Below the pieces are notes generated by a model that worked only from the letters and a program-made list of their open reading frames with translations, was not told the origin of the DNA and did no database searches. Made by a program: the position numbers and the translations under genes. Shown piece after piece: positions 51,291-60,582 of a stretch of DNA of 64,000 nucleotides; within the stretch, counting starts at the first letter, position 1, and each line of letters starts with the position of its first letter. Source of the DNA: an uncultured Flavobacteriaceae bacterium (lineage in GTDB: Bacteria; Bacteroidota; Bacteroidia; Flavobacteriales; Flavobacteriaceae); contig CANMRV010000005.1 in assembly GCA_947500435.1 (NCBI GenBank), positions 186,001 through 250,000 of the forward strand, in the 5' to 3' direction.

Positions 51291-52547
51291 ATGAAGAAAC
51301 TGCTTTTAAAGTTATCATTTATTTTATTGTTCTTATTACCTGTGTTTGTTTCCGCACACCAACCCAATCAGAGTTTTATTTACTTCAGGGTGTATGAGGA
51401 AGCTGGTATTGAAGGTCGTTTTGATGTTCATGTTAGGGAATTAAATGCAATTTTCAACCTTAACCTTTCAGAATATCCTCGAGAGCAAGATATAGCCCCT
51501 CATCTCGAAAGAATTCATAAATATCTTTTGGAAAAAACAAAAATTTCCTCGGTATATGGAGATTATAAAATAATAATGCTCGATAAATACGTAATGATGC
51601 CTGTTGTTGAAGGCTCTTTCGTGCAGTTCTTTTTTACTTTAGAAGATTCAGAAAAATTGCCTGATGAACTTGAAATAACATATACCGCTTTTTTTGATCA
51701 AGATCCGCGGCATGTGATGTATGTCGCTTTCGAGTATAATTGGAAGGCTGGGCTTATCAATAATGAAATGTTATTGGCACTTAATTATACCAAGGATAGT
51801 ACAACTCAAAAACTTTCTTTGACCGATACATCTATTTGGAAGGGTTTCGTTGCGATGATTAAGCAAGGCGTTTGGCATATATGGATAGGTTTTGATCATA
51901 TTCTATTCCTCTTAGCACTAATTCTGCCTTCCGTAGTTAGAAGAAAGAAGTCTGCCGAAGTTACCGATGATATAGGGGCTAAGCCGAAATTCAATATTTG
52001 GGGTTGGGAACCTGTTCAAAAGTTTAGACCAGCTTTTATATATATATTAAAAGTTGTTACGTTTTTCACCATTGCACATACCATCACCTTAAGCTTGGCA
52101 TCTTTGAATATTGTGAGTCTTCCTTCACGCGTTGTAGAGTCCATTATTGCATTGTCTATTGGTCTTGCTGCCTATCACAATATCAAACCCATTTTTAAAG
52201 GTAAAGATTGGTTAATTGCTTTTGTCTTTGGATTATTCCATGGTTTCGGATTTGCAAGCGTTCTAGCTGATTTAGGTGTAAAGGGTGAATTCTTAACGCT
52301 GACCTTATTAGGCTTCAATGTAGGTGTCGAGCTAGGGCAAATTGCCATTATCGCTCTCATTTTCCCCGTTTTATATTTTATTCGTAAATTAAAGCTATAC
52401 CCCAAATTTTTAGTGTTTCTGTCAGCATTGTTGATTGTCATTTCGTTGTATTGGTTTGTTGAAAGAGCCTTTGATATAGACATGGTTCTTGATGAAAAAA
52501 TTATGCGATTTGGTGGAGATATTTTAAGGGCTCTAGGCTTGAGATAG
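51291..52547 (+). CDS. HupE/UreJ-like membrane protein
   Basis: 418 residues from the ATG at 51291, chosen because MKKLLLKLSFILLFLLPVFV-SA is a clean signal peptide giving a mature His23; the frame is open upstream to 51216. A soluble extracytoplasmic domain (about 23-190) precedes about seven membrane helices with the HupE/UreJ motifs GVWHIWIGFDHILFLLALIL, FTIAHTITLSLA, FGLFHGFGFAS and GFNVGVELGQIA. The conserved His/Asp residues in membrane helices are thought to handle nickel, cobalt or similar metals in HupE. It is the first gene of the rightward NRPS operon, 23 bases before the C-A-T-TE gene, linking the peptide product to metal transport. Direction and metal unknown. Confidence 0.8.
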   Translation: MKKLLLKLSFILLFLLPVFVSAHQPNQSFIYFRVYEEAGIEGRFDVHVRELNAIFNLNLSEYPREQDIAPHLERIHKYLLEKTKISSVYGDYKIIMLDKYVMMPVVEGSFVQFFFTLEDSEKLPDELEITYTAFFDQDPRHVMYVAFEYNWKAGLINNEMLLALNYTKDSTTQKLSLTDTSIWKGFVAMIKQGVWHIWIGFDHILFLLALILPSVVRRKKSAEVTDDIGAKPKFNIWGWEPVQKFRPAFIYILKVVTFFTIAHTITLSLASLNIVSLPSRVVESIIALSIGLAAYHNIKPIFKGKDWLIAFVFGLFHGFGFASVLADLGVKGEFLTLTLLGFNVGVELGQIAIIALIFPVLYFIRKLKLYPKFLVFLSALLIVISLYWFVERAFDIDMVLDEKIMRFGGDILRALGLR

Positions 52548-52570
52548 TACTATTTTTAATCTGAGGTAAG

Positions 52571-55500
52571 ATGAAAATGGAAAAAAGCGTTAGAAAAGAA
52601 TCCGTCCTAAATCAATGGAAGGAGAAAAATAAAATGGAATCGGTGCCTACCGTGATTTCCAAAGCTCCTGGTGGTGTTGATTTGCCTCTGTCGAGAGGTC
52701 AGCAACGTCTATTTTTTCTTGAACAACTTTATCCGAATAACCCCGTATACAATTCTTCTGAAATTTACAGGTTTAAAGGGCCTTTAGATATTGAAAAATT
52801 AGAAAACAGTCTCAAAACTGTTGTGTTTACAAATGAATCACTAAGAAGTTCAATTCATTTTGTTTCTGGCAAACCGGTGCAAAAGGTTCACCAAGAAGTA
52901 AAGTTTCAAGTTTCAAGGATTGATATTAGTGACTTGCCGCTTTCTGAAAGAGAACAAAAACAGGGGGAAATAATGAAGGCCGACTCCCTTGAGCCTTTTG
53001 ATTTAACCAACCCTCCTCTAATTCGGTTCTTAGTTATTAAGTTAAACGATGACGAACATATTCTCTTTATTACCACGCACCATATTATCACTGATAAATG
53101 GTCAATGGGCCTTTTTCAAGAGCAACTGGCAAAATACTATAAAGATCAATATTCAATTGATGAAGTCAATGCTTTTAAGGAACATAAGATTGAGTTCAGC
53201 GATTATGCATTTTGGCAGCAACAAACAGAAATCGACACAGAGCAACTTGAGTATTGGAAAGGAAAATTAGGGGGTGAGATACCAATGTTGGATTTGCCTA
53301 CAGATTATCCCCAACCTGTTAAATCGAGTTTCATAGGAGGCTCACATGTACAGGATATACCCGAGGAACTGTCTTCAAAAGTTTTAGCACTTTGTAAAAA
53401 ATTTGACACCACACCTTATGTCCTATTATTGACTGTGTATTACATTTTGCTGCATAGGTACTCAGGTCAAAAAGATATCTTAATCGGATCACCGATTTCT
53501 TTTCGTAATTCTCGGGTCTTAGAAGATATAATAGGCTTTTTCGATGAGACAATTGTACTTAGAACTACAATGGCTGAGGAGATGTCGTTTAACCATTTGC
53601 TGCGAAAAGTTCGGTCTACAGTACTCGATGCATTTAGCAATAATGATATTCCATTTGATGTTCTGGTGAAAGAACTTCAACCTGAAAGAACGATGTCAGG
53701 AAATCCGTTTTTTCGAACCATGTTCATCTATCATGATGTTGCAGCTAAACCTTTTTTCGATACTGAAATCGATATGTCTCATACCTTCTATAATACAGGT
53801 ATTTCCAAGTTTGATTTGACGTTATATGTTTCAAATGAAAATGGCGTGCTTTCTACTGAGTTTGAGTACTCTAAAGACCTCTTCGATTTGACTTCAATAG
53901 AGAGATTTCAAGAGCATTTTCGTTTGTTACTTGAAGGGATTACTGAAGATCCAGCGCTGGATATTAGTTCAATACCAATGCTTACCGAACAGGAAGTTAA
54001 GCTCATAGAGCCAAAACATTTTTCAAACAATAACCTTCTTGGCCCATATGCGGGTATTCACGAGATTATTGCTTTAAGGGCGCAGGAAAACCCAAATGAT
54101 ATAGCCTTGGTTGTTGGTGATGAAAAGATGAGCTATGAAAAATTCAATCAAGAATCTGATTTAGTTGCCAATCGAATTTTGGCTCTGTCAAATGGAGAAA
54201 ATCAAATCGTCGGACTTTGTATTGAGCGTTCTATTGAAATGATAGTAGGTCTTCTCGGAATCTTAAAAGCAGGTTGTGCTTATTTGCCAATTGACTTGAA
54301 CTATCCATCCAAACGTGTGGAGTATACCTTGCAAGATTCTGGTATTACTATTCTTTTGACGCAGAACAAGTTTTTTAAGGATTTCAATAGTTTTAACGGA
54401 CATCTTTTGGCTATAGAAGAGCGAAGTGATTCTGATTTAGAACTATCTCATAATTTTCCTCAGGTCAAGAAAGATGACTTGGCCTATGTAATCTATACAT
54501 CTGGAAGTACGGGAAAACCAAAAGGTGTACCTATAACCCACGATAATATTATAAGTTCTACCGAGGCTAGGCTTGATTTCTATCCAGATAACCCAAAATC
54601 CTTTTTGTTGATGTCGTCAATTTCGTTTGATAGCTCAAAAGCCGGACTTTACTGGACATTATGTACAGGTGGAACCTTGGTTATTTCTGAAAATCAATTG
54701 GAACAGGATATTCAAAAGCTCTCTCAAGTTATTTTTGACAATTCGGTAAGCCATACGCTTATGCTTCCTTCCCTATACAAGATGGTTTTGGAGTATAGTG
54801 ATCTGTCAAATTTAAAGTCTTTGCAGGCCGTTATGGTCGCTGGCGAAGAATGCACATCCTCATTATGTGTTGAACATTTTTATAAATTACCAGACACCTT
54901 ATTATATAATGAATATGGACCAACTGAAGCAACGGTATGGTGCATTGCTCATCAGGTTGAAAAAACTGATAGTGAGGATTTAATACCTATAGGGAAATCG
55001 ATTTCAAACGCCGAAATATATCTTTTGAATGCGAAATATGAGCCCGTGCCGTATGGAGCAACTGGAGAAATATACGTAGGAGGTTCTGGACTTTCGGGTG
55101 AATATTTAAATAGGCCCGACCTTACAAATGACTGTTATGTAGGACATCCTTTTTATAAAGACTCCAATAAGCTATTATATAGAACTGGAGATCTCGGGCG
55201 CTATACAAATAAGGGTACTATAGTTTTTCTAGGAAGAAGGGATCAACAAGTCAAGATTCGAGGATTTCGAATTGAACTTAGCGAAATTGAAAATGCAATT
55301 TTGAATAATCCACTGGTATTAGAAACGGTTGTGTTGGCGGAAAAAGTTGGTGGTCAAAACGAATCCAAGGCGTTAGGCTCTAAGAAGGTTGTTGCATATG
55401 TGGTTGCCAATTCCAGTTTAGATAAGAAAATACTTCACAAAGAATTAGCCAAGGAGATTCCTTCGTACATGCTTCCTTCAAGTATCATACAGATTGATAA

Positions 55501-56605
55501 ATTTCCTGAACTACCCAACGGTAAAGTAGATAGAAAAGCATTGGAGGCTCTTGGACTCTCTGTTCGTTCGAGAAAAGCCGCAGAAATTGATGAACCTACA
55601 AATGCGACAGAATCTGATTTGGTTGAAATTTGGGAAGAGATTCTTAATATATCGCCTATAGGTATAAGGGATAATTATTTTGAGATAGGCGGTGATTCAA
55701 TGACTTCTATTAGCATGTTTTGGCATATAGAAAAACAAATGAAAGTTAAACTTTCACCTAGTATATTATTTGTTCACCCTACAATAGAAGGCATTGCTGC
55801 AAAAATTTCTGAAGTAAACAAAAATAAAATCAAAGATTTTAAATATGTGATTCCGCTTAAGGCATCAGGTAATGCTCAACCATTGTTTTGCATTCATGGT
55901 GGTGAAGGTCACGTCTTATTTTATAAGAATTTCGCCAATTATTTAAGTCCTGAAAGGCCTGTTTACCTAGTTCAGCCGAAGGGCGCTGATGGTGATGACA
56001 ATCTGCACGAAAGTATAGGGCAAATGGCTGCCGACTATCTTATAGAAATTTTATTGGTACAGCCAGAAGGCCCAATTAATTTAGTTTTTTATTGTTGCGG
56101 AGCACTTGTGGTTGAAATATCAAACCAGCTCAACGAGATAGGAAGAACTGCAAATATTATTATCGTGGATAGCTCTCCTAAATATATTGAGCAAAATGCC
56201 ATATCAAAAAATAGAACTAATAGTCGTTATGAGTATTATTTGAAGAGAGTTTTAAATACACCATTTACAACTGTTCGAAAGTCCCTTGTGTATCGATTTA
56301 GAAGATATGTTTTGCCATTGTATGTATCTATGCTAAGGGACACCTCTGCGAAGCGACACATTAAAATTAGAAATCGATTAGAAGTATTACAGAATGAATA
56401 TGAATGGGACAAGTTCGATGCCCGATGTACTTTAATAATTGGTACTAACGGAATAGCTGACTTCGATAAAAAAGATATTGAGGGTTGGAATCATTGGTGT
56501 AGATCTGAAGTAGCAGTATGTTATAGTTCTGGCAATCATTTTAATATTTTTGACGAGCCTTATGTGAAATCACTAGGTTCGACGGTTGAAAATACTTGCC
56601 TTTAA
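52571..56605 (+). CDS. NRPS module C-A-T-TE with a Cys-type thioesterase
   Basis: A 1344-residue terminal synthetase. A charged N-terminal helix (about 1-30) could dock the preceding protein. Condensation domain with THHIITDKWS (His170, His171, Asp175). Adenylation domain (about 485-985): YVIYTSGSTGKPKGVP (A3), SISFDSSKAGLYWTL (A4, Asp687), NEYGPTEATVW (A5), YRTGDLGRY (A7), GRRDQQVKIRGFRIELSEIE (A8), LPNGKVDRKAL (A10). My eye-derived code is D-S-A-L-M-A-E-V-W-K, which I cannot assign. Carrier FEIGGDSMTSIS, Ser1043. Thioesterase (about 1090-1344) aligns well (PLFCIHGGEGHV, YLVQPKGADGD) but the GxSxG nucleophile site reads FYCCG with Cys1175; the His is His1323 (SGNHFNIFDEP). Likely releases the finished product. 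Confidence 0.9.
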   Translation: MKMEKSVRKESVLNQWKEKNKMESVPTVISKAPGGVDLPLSRGQQRLFFLEQLYPNNPVYNSSEIYRFKGPLDIEKLENSLKTVVFTNESLRSSIHFVSGKPVQKVHQEVKFQVSRIDISDLPLSEREQKQGEIMKADSLEPFDLTNPPLIRFLVIKLNDDEHILFITTHHIITDKWSMGLFQEQLAKYYKDQYSIDEVNAFKEHKIEFSDYAFWQQQTEIDTEQLEYWKGKLGGEIPMLDLPTDYPQPVKSSFIGGSHVQDIPEELSSKVLALCKKFDTTPYVLLLTVYYILLHRYSGQKDILIGSPISFRNSRVLEDIIGFFDETIVLRTTMAEEMSFNHLLRKVRSTVLDAFSNNDIPFDVLVKELQPERTMSGNPFFRTMFIYHDVAAKPFFDTEIDMSHTFYNTGISKFDLTLYVSNENGVLSTEFEYSKDLFDLTSIERFQEHFRLLLEGITEDPALDISSIPMLTEQEVKLIEPKHFSNNNLLGPYAGIHEIIALRAQENPNDIALVVGDEKMSYEKFNQESDLVANRILALSNGENQIVGLCIERSIEMIVGLLGILKAGCAYLPIDLNYPSKRVEYTLQDSGITILLTQNKFFKDFNSFNGHLLAIEERSDSDLELSHNFPQVKKDDLAYVIYTSGSTGKPKGVPITHDNIISSTEARLDFYPDNPKSFLLMSSISFDSSKAGLYWTLCTGGTLVISENQLEQDIQKLSQVIFDNSVSHTLMLPSLYKMVLEYSDLSNLKSLQAVMVAGEECTSSLCVEHFYKLPDTLLYNEYGPTEATVWCIAHQVEKTDSEDLIPIGKSISNAEIYLLNAKYEPVPYGATGEIYVGGSGLSGEYLNRPDLTNDCYVGHPFYKDSNKLLYRTGDLGRYTNKGTIVFLGRRDQQVKIRGFRIELSEIENAILNNPLVLETVVLAEKVGGQNESKALGSKKVVAYVVANSSLDKKILHKELAKEIPSYMLPSSIIQIDKFPELPNGKVDRKALEALGLSVRSRKAAEIDEPTNATESDLVEIWEEILNISPIGIRDNYFEIGGDSMTSISMFWHIEKQMKVKLSPSILFVHPTIEGIAAKISEVNKNKIKDFKYVIPLKASGNAQPLFCIHGGEGHVLFYKNFANYLSPERPVYLVQPKGADGDDNLHESIGQMAADYLIEILLVQPEGPINLVFYCCGALVVEISNQLNEIGRTANIIIVDSSPKYIEQNAISKNRTNSRYEYYLKRVLNTPFTTVRKSLVYRFRRYVLPLYVSMLRDTSAKRHIKIRNRLEVLQNEYEWDKFDARCTLIIGTNGIADFDKKDIEGWNHWCRSEVAVCYSSGNHFNIFDEPYVKSLGSTVENTCL

Positions 56606-56635
56606 AAAGACTACAAACAAAACTCCGTTCAGTAA

Positions 56636-57367
56636 ATGAAAAAATCGGATTTAATTCAAAAGGATTTTTCATTTGCGCAGGGTCAAGTAAATGTATTTAC
56701 CATTTCTGTAGACAAAAATCGCCGCTTACTTCCTATTTACATGGAGTGCCTGTCACTTGACGAAAAAAATAAGGCTTCTCGTTTTAAATTTAAAATAGAC
56801 CAAGATAGGTTCATCATTTCAAGAGGTGTTCTAAGAATATTATCGGGTAAGTTCTTAAAAAAAGGTGCGCAACAAATTCAGTTTACTTACGGAGAATATG
56901 AAAAACCTGATTACGTAGGTAATCAGAGATTGAATTTTAATCTGTCGCATTCGGGCAACCTAATTGTAATTGGCTTCGTAGAAGATTACGAAATAGGTGT
57001 TGATGTGGAGTATATTAAGACGGATTTTGATCTACTGAAATTGGGACAGAAGTTCTTTTCAAAAAATGAAATAATCTCCTTAGAAAAACAAGCTCAAGAT
57101 GACTTGCCAAAGGCTTTCTTTCGCTGTTGGACACGAAAAGAATCGTTTATCAAAGCAGAAGGCAGCGGACTTTCATTTCCCTTAGATAAGTTTTCAGTTT
57201 CCTTAGAAAGTGATGAGAAAGCTCAACTGCTAGAAACGATGTGGGATTTAAAAGAAAAAGACCAATGGACTCTATTTTCCTTCAAACCAACTGATGAGTA
57301 TATCGCAGCGGTGGCAGTTAAGCATCAAGATGTAGGTATCACGTATACCAATTGGGATTCTGATTAA
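56636..57367 (+). CDS. 4'-phosphopantetheinyl transferase (Sfp type)
   Basis: A 243-residue Sfp-superfamily transferase that moves phosphopantetheine from CoA to carrier-domain serines. Seen: RFIISRGVLRILSGKFL, NFNLSHSGNLIVIGF, the Mg-binding pair in EIGVDVEYIK, and FFRCWTRKESFIKAEGSGL with the WxxKE/K motif. It starts 30 bases after the C-A-T-TE gene on the same strand and is the probable last gene of the rightward operon. Its targets would be the three carrier sites in the cluster (Ser35 of the free carrier, Ser999 and Ser1043). Confidence 0.93.
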   Translation: MKKSDLIQKDFSFAQGQVNVFTISVDKNRRLLPIYMECLSLDEKNKASRFKFKIDQDRFIISRGVLRILSGKFLKKGAQQIQFTYGEYEKPDYVGNQRLNFNLSHSGNLIVIGFVEDYEIGVDVEYIKTDFDLLKLGQKFFSKNEIISLEKQAQDDLPKAFFRCWTRKESFIKAEGSGLSFPLDKFSVSLESDEKAQLLETMWDLKEKDQWTLFSFKPTDEYIAAVAVKHQDVGITYTNWDSD

Positions 57368-57500
57368 GTCCTTCGCACTTACTTTTTTACACTTCTTAAA
57401 ATTATCTTAAAACTATTCCCGTGTTACCGTTTTCAGTTCGTGGAATTGATGCTTTTAACTATATTACAAGAAGATTTCAAAAATCAAAAAACAGACACAC

Positions 57501-59141
57501 ATGAAAAGAAGAGATTTTGTTCAAATGTCCGGATTGGGGGCAGGTGCACTATTGTTACCCACAACAATGATGGGTAATTCTATTGCGGCTGAGGCATTGC
57601 TAGCTCCTGGTATGGATGTTATTGTAAAAAAACGCATGGCTGATGTTGCCCTTAATACGGCAAAATCCATGGGTGCTACCTATGCGGATGCTCGTATTGG
57701 TAGGTATTTAAACCAATATGTATTCACACGTGAAGACAAGGTTCAAAATGTAGTAAATACTGAATCTTTCGGAATCGGTATTCGAGTTATTGCCAATGGT
57801 ACATGGGGCTTTGCTTCAACGAACAATGTAACCGAAGACGGAATACAAAAGGCTACGCAACAAGCTGTTGCAATTGCGAAAGCTAATTCCAAATTTCAAA
57901 AGGAACCGGTTGTTTTAGCCCCTGTTTCAGGTCAGGGAGAGGTCACATGGAAGACACCTATCAAGAAAGATTTCAAAAATGTACCGGTTTCTGAAAAGGT
58001 TGATTTATTACTAAATGCAAATGCCGCTGCACTCGATAATGGAGCGAACTTTGTAAACTCGGCTTTGTTTATGGTTAACGAGCAAAAGTATTTTGCTTCG
58101 ACCGATGGCTCTTACATCGACCAAGATGTACATCGTATTTGGCCAACTTTTGGAGTTACTGCAGTTGATCAAGCTGAGGGTAAATTCAAGACAAGACAAG
58201 CAATGAGCGCTCCCATGGGAATGGGTTATGAGTATATGGATGGATTAGCATCCGAAAAACTAGACGGTGCTGCCGGACTCAAATTATATCGCAATAGCTA
58301 CGATATGGTTGAGGATGCGACCACAGCTGCGAAACAGGCAAAAGAAATGCTAACCGCTAAATCAGTAGATCCTGGGAAATATGACCTCGTTTTAGAACCG
58401 AATCATTTAGGTTTGACCATACATGAATCTGTTGGTCACCCTACAGAATTGGATCGTGTCTTAGGTTATGAAGCCAACTACGCTGGTACAAGCTTTGCTA
58501 CCATTGATAAATGGGAATCAAAAGATTTTAAATATGGTAGCGATATCGTGAACATCGTTGCTGATAAAACCCAAGTAGGTTCTTTAGGTGCTGTTGGCTA
58601 TGATGATGAGGGTGTTCCCTGTAAGCAATGGGACATTATTCGAAATGGCGTCTTAGTGAACTATCAAGCTATCCGCGATCAGGTAAAAATGATTGATCAA
58701 AATGAATCACATGGTTGCTGTTATGCGCAGAGCTGGAATGATGTACAATTCCAAAGAATGCCTAATATTTCTTTAGAAGCAGGCAAAGAGGCCTATTCAG
58801 TTCAACAAATGATTAAAGATGTTGAAAAAGGAATTTACATTGCAGGTAGAGGTTCCTATTCTATTGATCAACAGCGGTACAACTTCCAATTTGGAGGAAC
58901 TGTATTTTATGAAATCAAAGATGGCGAGATTGTAGGCATGTTAAACGACGTTGCTTATCAATCGAACACACAAGAATTCTGGAATTCATGCGCCAAAATA
59001 TGTGATCAGAGTGATTACCGTTTGTTCGGTTCGTTCTTTGACGGAAAAGGGCAGCCGCCACAAGTAAGTGCGGTTTCCCATGGTAGTTCTACTACACGAT
59101 TTAATGGTATCAATGTTATTAATACAGGTAGAACGGTGTAA
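57501..59141 (+). CDS. tldD: TldD-family metalloprotease with Tat-like leader
   Basis: A 546-residue TldD homologue. The metal motif is TIHESVGHPTE (His308, Glu309, His313, HExxxH), followed by LDRVLGYEANYAGTSF, and the C-terminal region SYSIDQQRYNFQFGGTVFYEI is typical. TldD works with TldE as a heterodimer that degrades unfolded or small peptides. Unusually, it begins with KRRDFVQMSGLGAGALLLP, a twin-arginine-like signal, while its partner at 59169 has no leader. This leader is seen in Bacteroidota TldD paralogues, but it leaves the meeting place of the two subunits open. It is conserved chromosomal neighbourhood rather than clearly part of the NRPS cluster. Confidence 0.92.
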   Translation: MKRRDFVQMSGLGAGALLLPTTMMGNSIAAEALLAPGMDVIVKKRMADVALNTAKSMGATYADARIGRYLNQYVFTREDKVQNVVNTESFGIGIRVIANGTWGFASTNNVTEDGIQKATQQAVAIAKANSKFQKEPVVLAPVSGQGEVTWKTPIKKDFKNVPVSEKVDLLLNANAAALDNGANFVNSALFMVNEQKYFASTDGSYIDQDVHRIWPTFGVTAVDQAEGKFKTRQAMSAPMGMGYEYMDGLASEKLDGAAGLKLYRNSYDMVEDATTAAKQAKEMLTAKSVDPGKYDLVLEPNHLGLTIHESVGHPTELDRVLGYEANYAGTSFATIDKWESKDFKYGSDIVNIVADKTQVGSLGAVGYDDEGVPCKQWDIIRNGVLVNYQAIRDQVKMIDQNESHGCCYAQSWNDVQFQRMPNISLEAGKEAYSVQQMIKDVEKGIYIAGRGSYSIDQQRYNFQFGGTVFYEIKDGEIVGMLNDVAYQSNTQEFWNSCAKICDQSDYRLFGSFFDGKGQPPQVSAVSHGSSTTRFNGINVINTGRTV

Positions 59142-59168
59142 TCTCCAGTTTCATTAAAAGATAATACA

Positions 59169-60482
59169 ATGGCAATATATACAGAAGAAGAAGCAAGAAA
59201 GATAATGGAGAAGGCACTAAGCCTTTCCAAAGCCGATGCTTGCGAAGTAAATTTAGATGGTAGCGAAAGCGGAAATATCCGCTATGCTAGAAATTCAGTT
59301 TCTACCGCCGGGCACCGTTCAAATCAAACCTTGGTGGTACAATCCAATTTCGGTAAGCAAATGGGTACTGCGACAATCGATGAATTCGATGATGAATCTT
59401 TAAAAAGAGTGGTGGCTAGATCAGAGGAGCTTGCAAAACTTTCTCCAGAGAATCCTGAATTCATGGGCCCTTTAGGTCCTCAGGTGTATGACAATTCGAT
59501 TACTTATGTCGAATCAACTGCTAACATTACTCCTGAGTTTCGTGCTGAGGTCGCAAATAGTAGTATTGAACCCGCCGTGGCAAAAGATGTGACGGCAGCA
59601 GGGTTTTTAGATGATTCTGCCGGATTTAGTGCAATGATGAATTCTAAAGGACTTTTCGCATATAACAAGTCAACCAATCTTGAATTTACGGTGACCATGC
59701 GCACAAACGATGGAACAGGCTCAGGTTGGGTAACACGAGATGTGAATGACGTGAGCAAATTTGATGCTAAGGAGGCGTCAAAAGTGGCTATTGATAAGGC
59801 CGTTATGTCGAGAGAGGCAAAAGCTATCGAGCCAGGGAAATATACCGTAATCTTAGAACCATCAGCAGGCCTAGGTCTTTTGAATGGTCTTGGCAGAGCT
59901 ATCAATGCTCGAACGGCAGATGAAGGAAGAAGTTTTATGTCTAAGGAAGGTGGAAACAAGATTGGGGATAAAATCGTTGACGAGCGCGTACAGCTTTGGT
60001 CAGATCCTTTAAATGTAGAGGTACCTAGTGCCACGTGGAACGGTGCAGGTCAGCCTTTAAAGAAAACTAGTTGGATTGAAAATGGAGTGGTAAAAAACTT
60101 AGCTTATGGAAGGTTCTGGGCTAAGGAAAAGGGAGTAGACCCTGTTCCATTTCCTAGTAATTTTATCATGGCTGGTGGTGACGACTCGCTAGAGGACTTG
60201 ATCAAGAGTACTAAAAAAGGTATTTTGGTTACGCGTTTATGGTATATCCGGTCGGTAGATCCGCAAACATTGCTATATACAGGACTTACAAGAGATGGAA
60301 CTTTTTATATCGAGAATGGGGCAATCAAATATCCTATTAAGAATTTGAGGTTTAACGAAAGCCCGATTATCATGTTGAACAATCTAGAAACTCTTGGGAA
60401 ACAAGAAAGGGTTGATGGTAATTTGATTCCGTATATGAAAATCAGGGATTTTACTTTTACCAGTTTATCTGATGCCGTATAA
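59169..60482 (+). CDS. pmbA: TldE/PmbA-family subunit
   Basis: A 437-residue TldE/PmbA homologue, the non-catalytic partner of TldD: it lacks the HExxxH motif, but shares the fold (ARKIMEKALSLSKADACEV, RYARNSVSTAGH, VTRDVNDVSKFDAKEASKVA, KYTVILEPSAGLGLLNGLG) and the C-terminal GLTRDGTFYIENGAIKYPIK. It begins 27 bases after tldD and the unit ends in a strong terminator at 60502. No signal peptide is present. The function, jointly with TldD, is peptide cleavage. Confidence 0.92.
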   Translation: MAIYTEEEARKIMEKALSLSKADACEVNLDGSESGNIRYARNSVSTAGHRSNQTLVVQSNFGKQMGTATIDEFDDESLKRVVARSEELAKLSPENPEFMGPLGPQVYDNSITYVESTANITPEFRAEVANSSIEPAVAKDVTAAGFLDDSAGFSAMMNSKGLFAYNKSTNLEFTVTMRTNDGTGSGWVTRDVNDVSKFDAKEASKVAIDKAVMSREAKAIEPGKYTVILEPSAGLGLLNGLGRAINARTADEGRSFMSKEGGNKIGDKIVDERVQLWSDPLNVEVPSATWNGAGQPLKKTSWIENGVVKNLAYGRFWAKEKGVDPVPFPSNFIMAGGDDSLEDLIKSTKKGILVTRLWYIRSVDPQTLLYTGLTRDGTFYIENGAIKYPIKNLRFNESPIIMLNNLETLGKQERVDGNLIPYMKIRDFTFTSLSDAV

Positions 60483-60501
60483 TCAGTTTTGAAATTTAAT
60501 C

Positions 60502-60538
60502 GAATCTCCGATGTTTATGACGTCGGAGATTCTTTTTT
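60502..60538 (+). terminator. Intrinsic terminator of tldD-pmbA
   Basis: Ten-base stem GAATCTCCGA (60502-60511) / TCGGAGATTC (60523-60532) with an 11-base loop and a following T run, 20 bases after the pmbA stop. Confidence 0.92.
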
Positions 60539-60582
60539 ATACCAGAAAGGTCTCATATCAGATGTCATTATAGATTTAGAAT

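Noticed and set aside
52571..56605. Heterocyclisation (Cy) domain in the terminal synthetase
   Set aside because: The active site reads HHIITD, the condensation-domain form, not the DxxxxD of Cy domains.
57501..60482. TldD/TldE as maturation proteases of the NRPS product
   Set aside because: The pair has its own terminator and sits in a stable housekeeping neighbourhood; a 130-base gap separates it from the NRPS operon.
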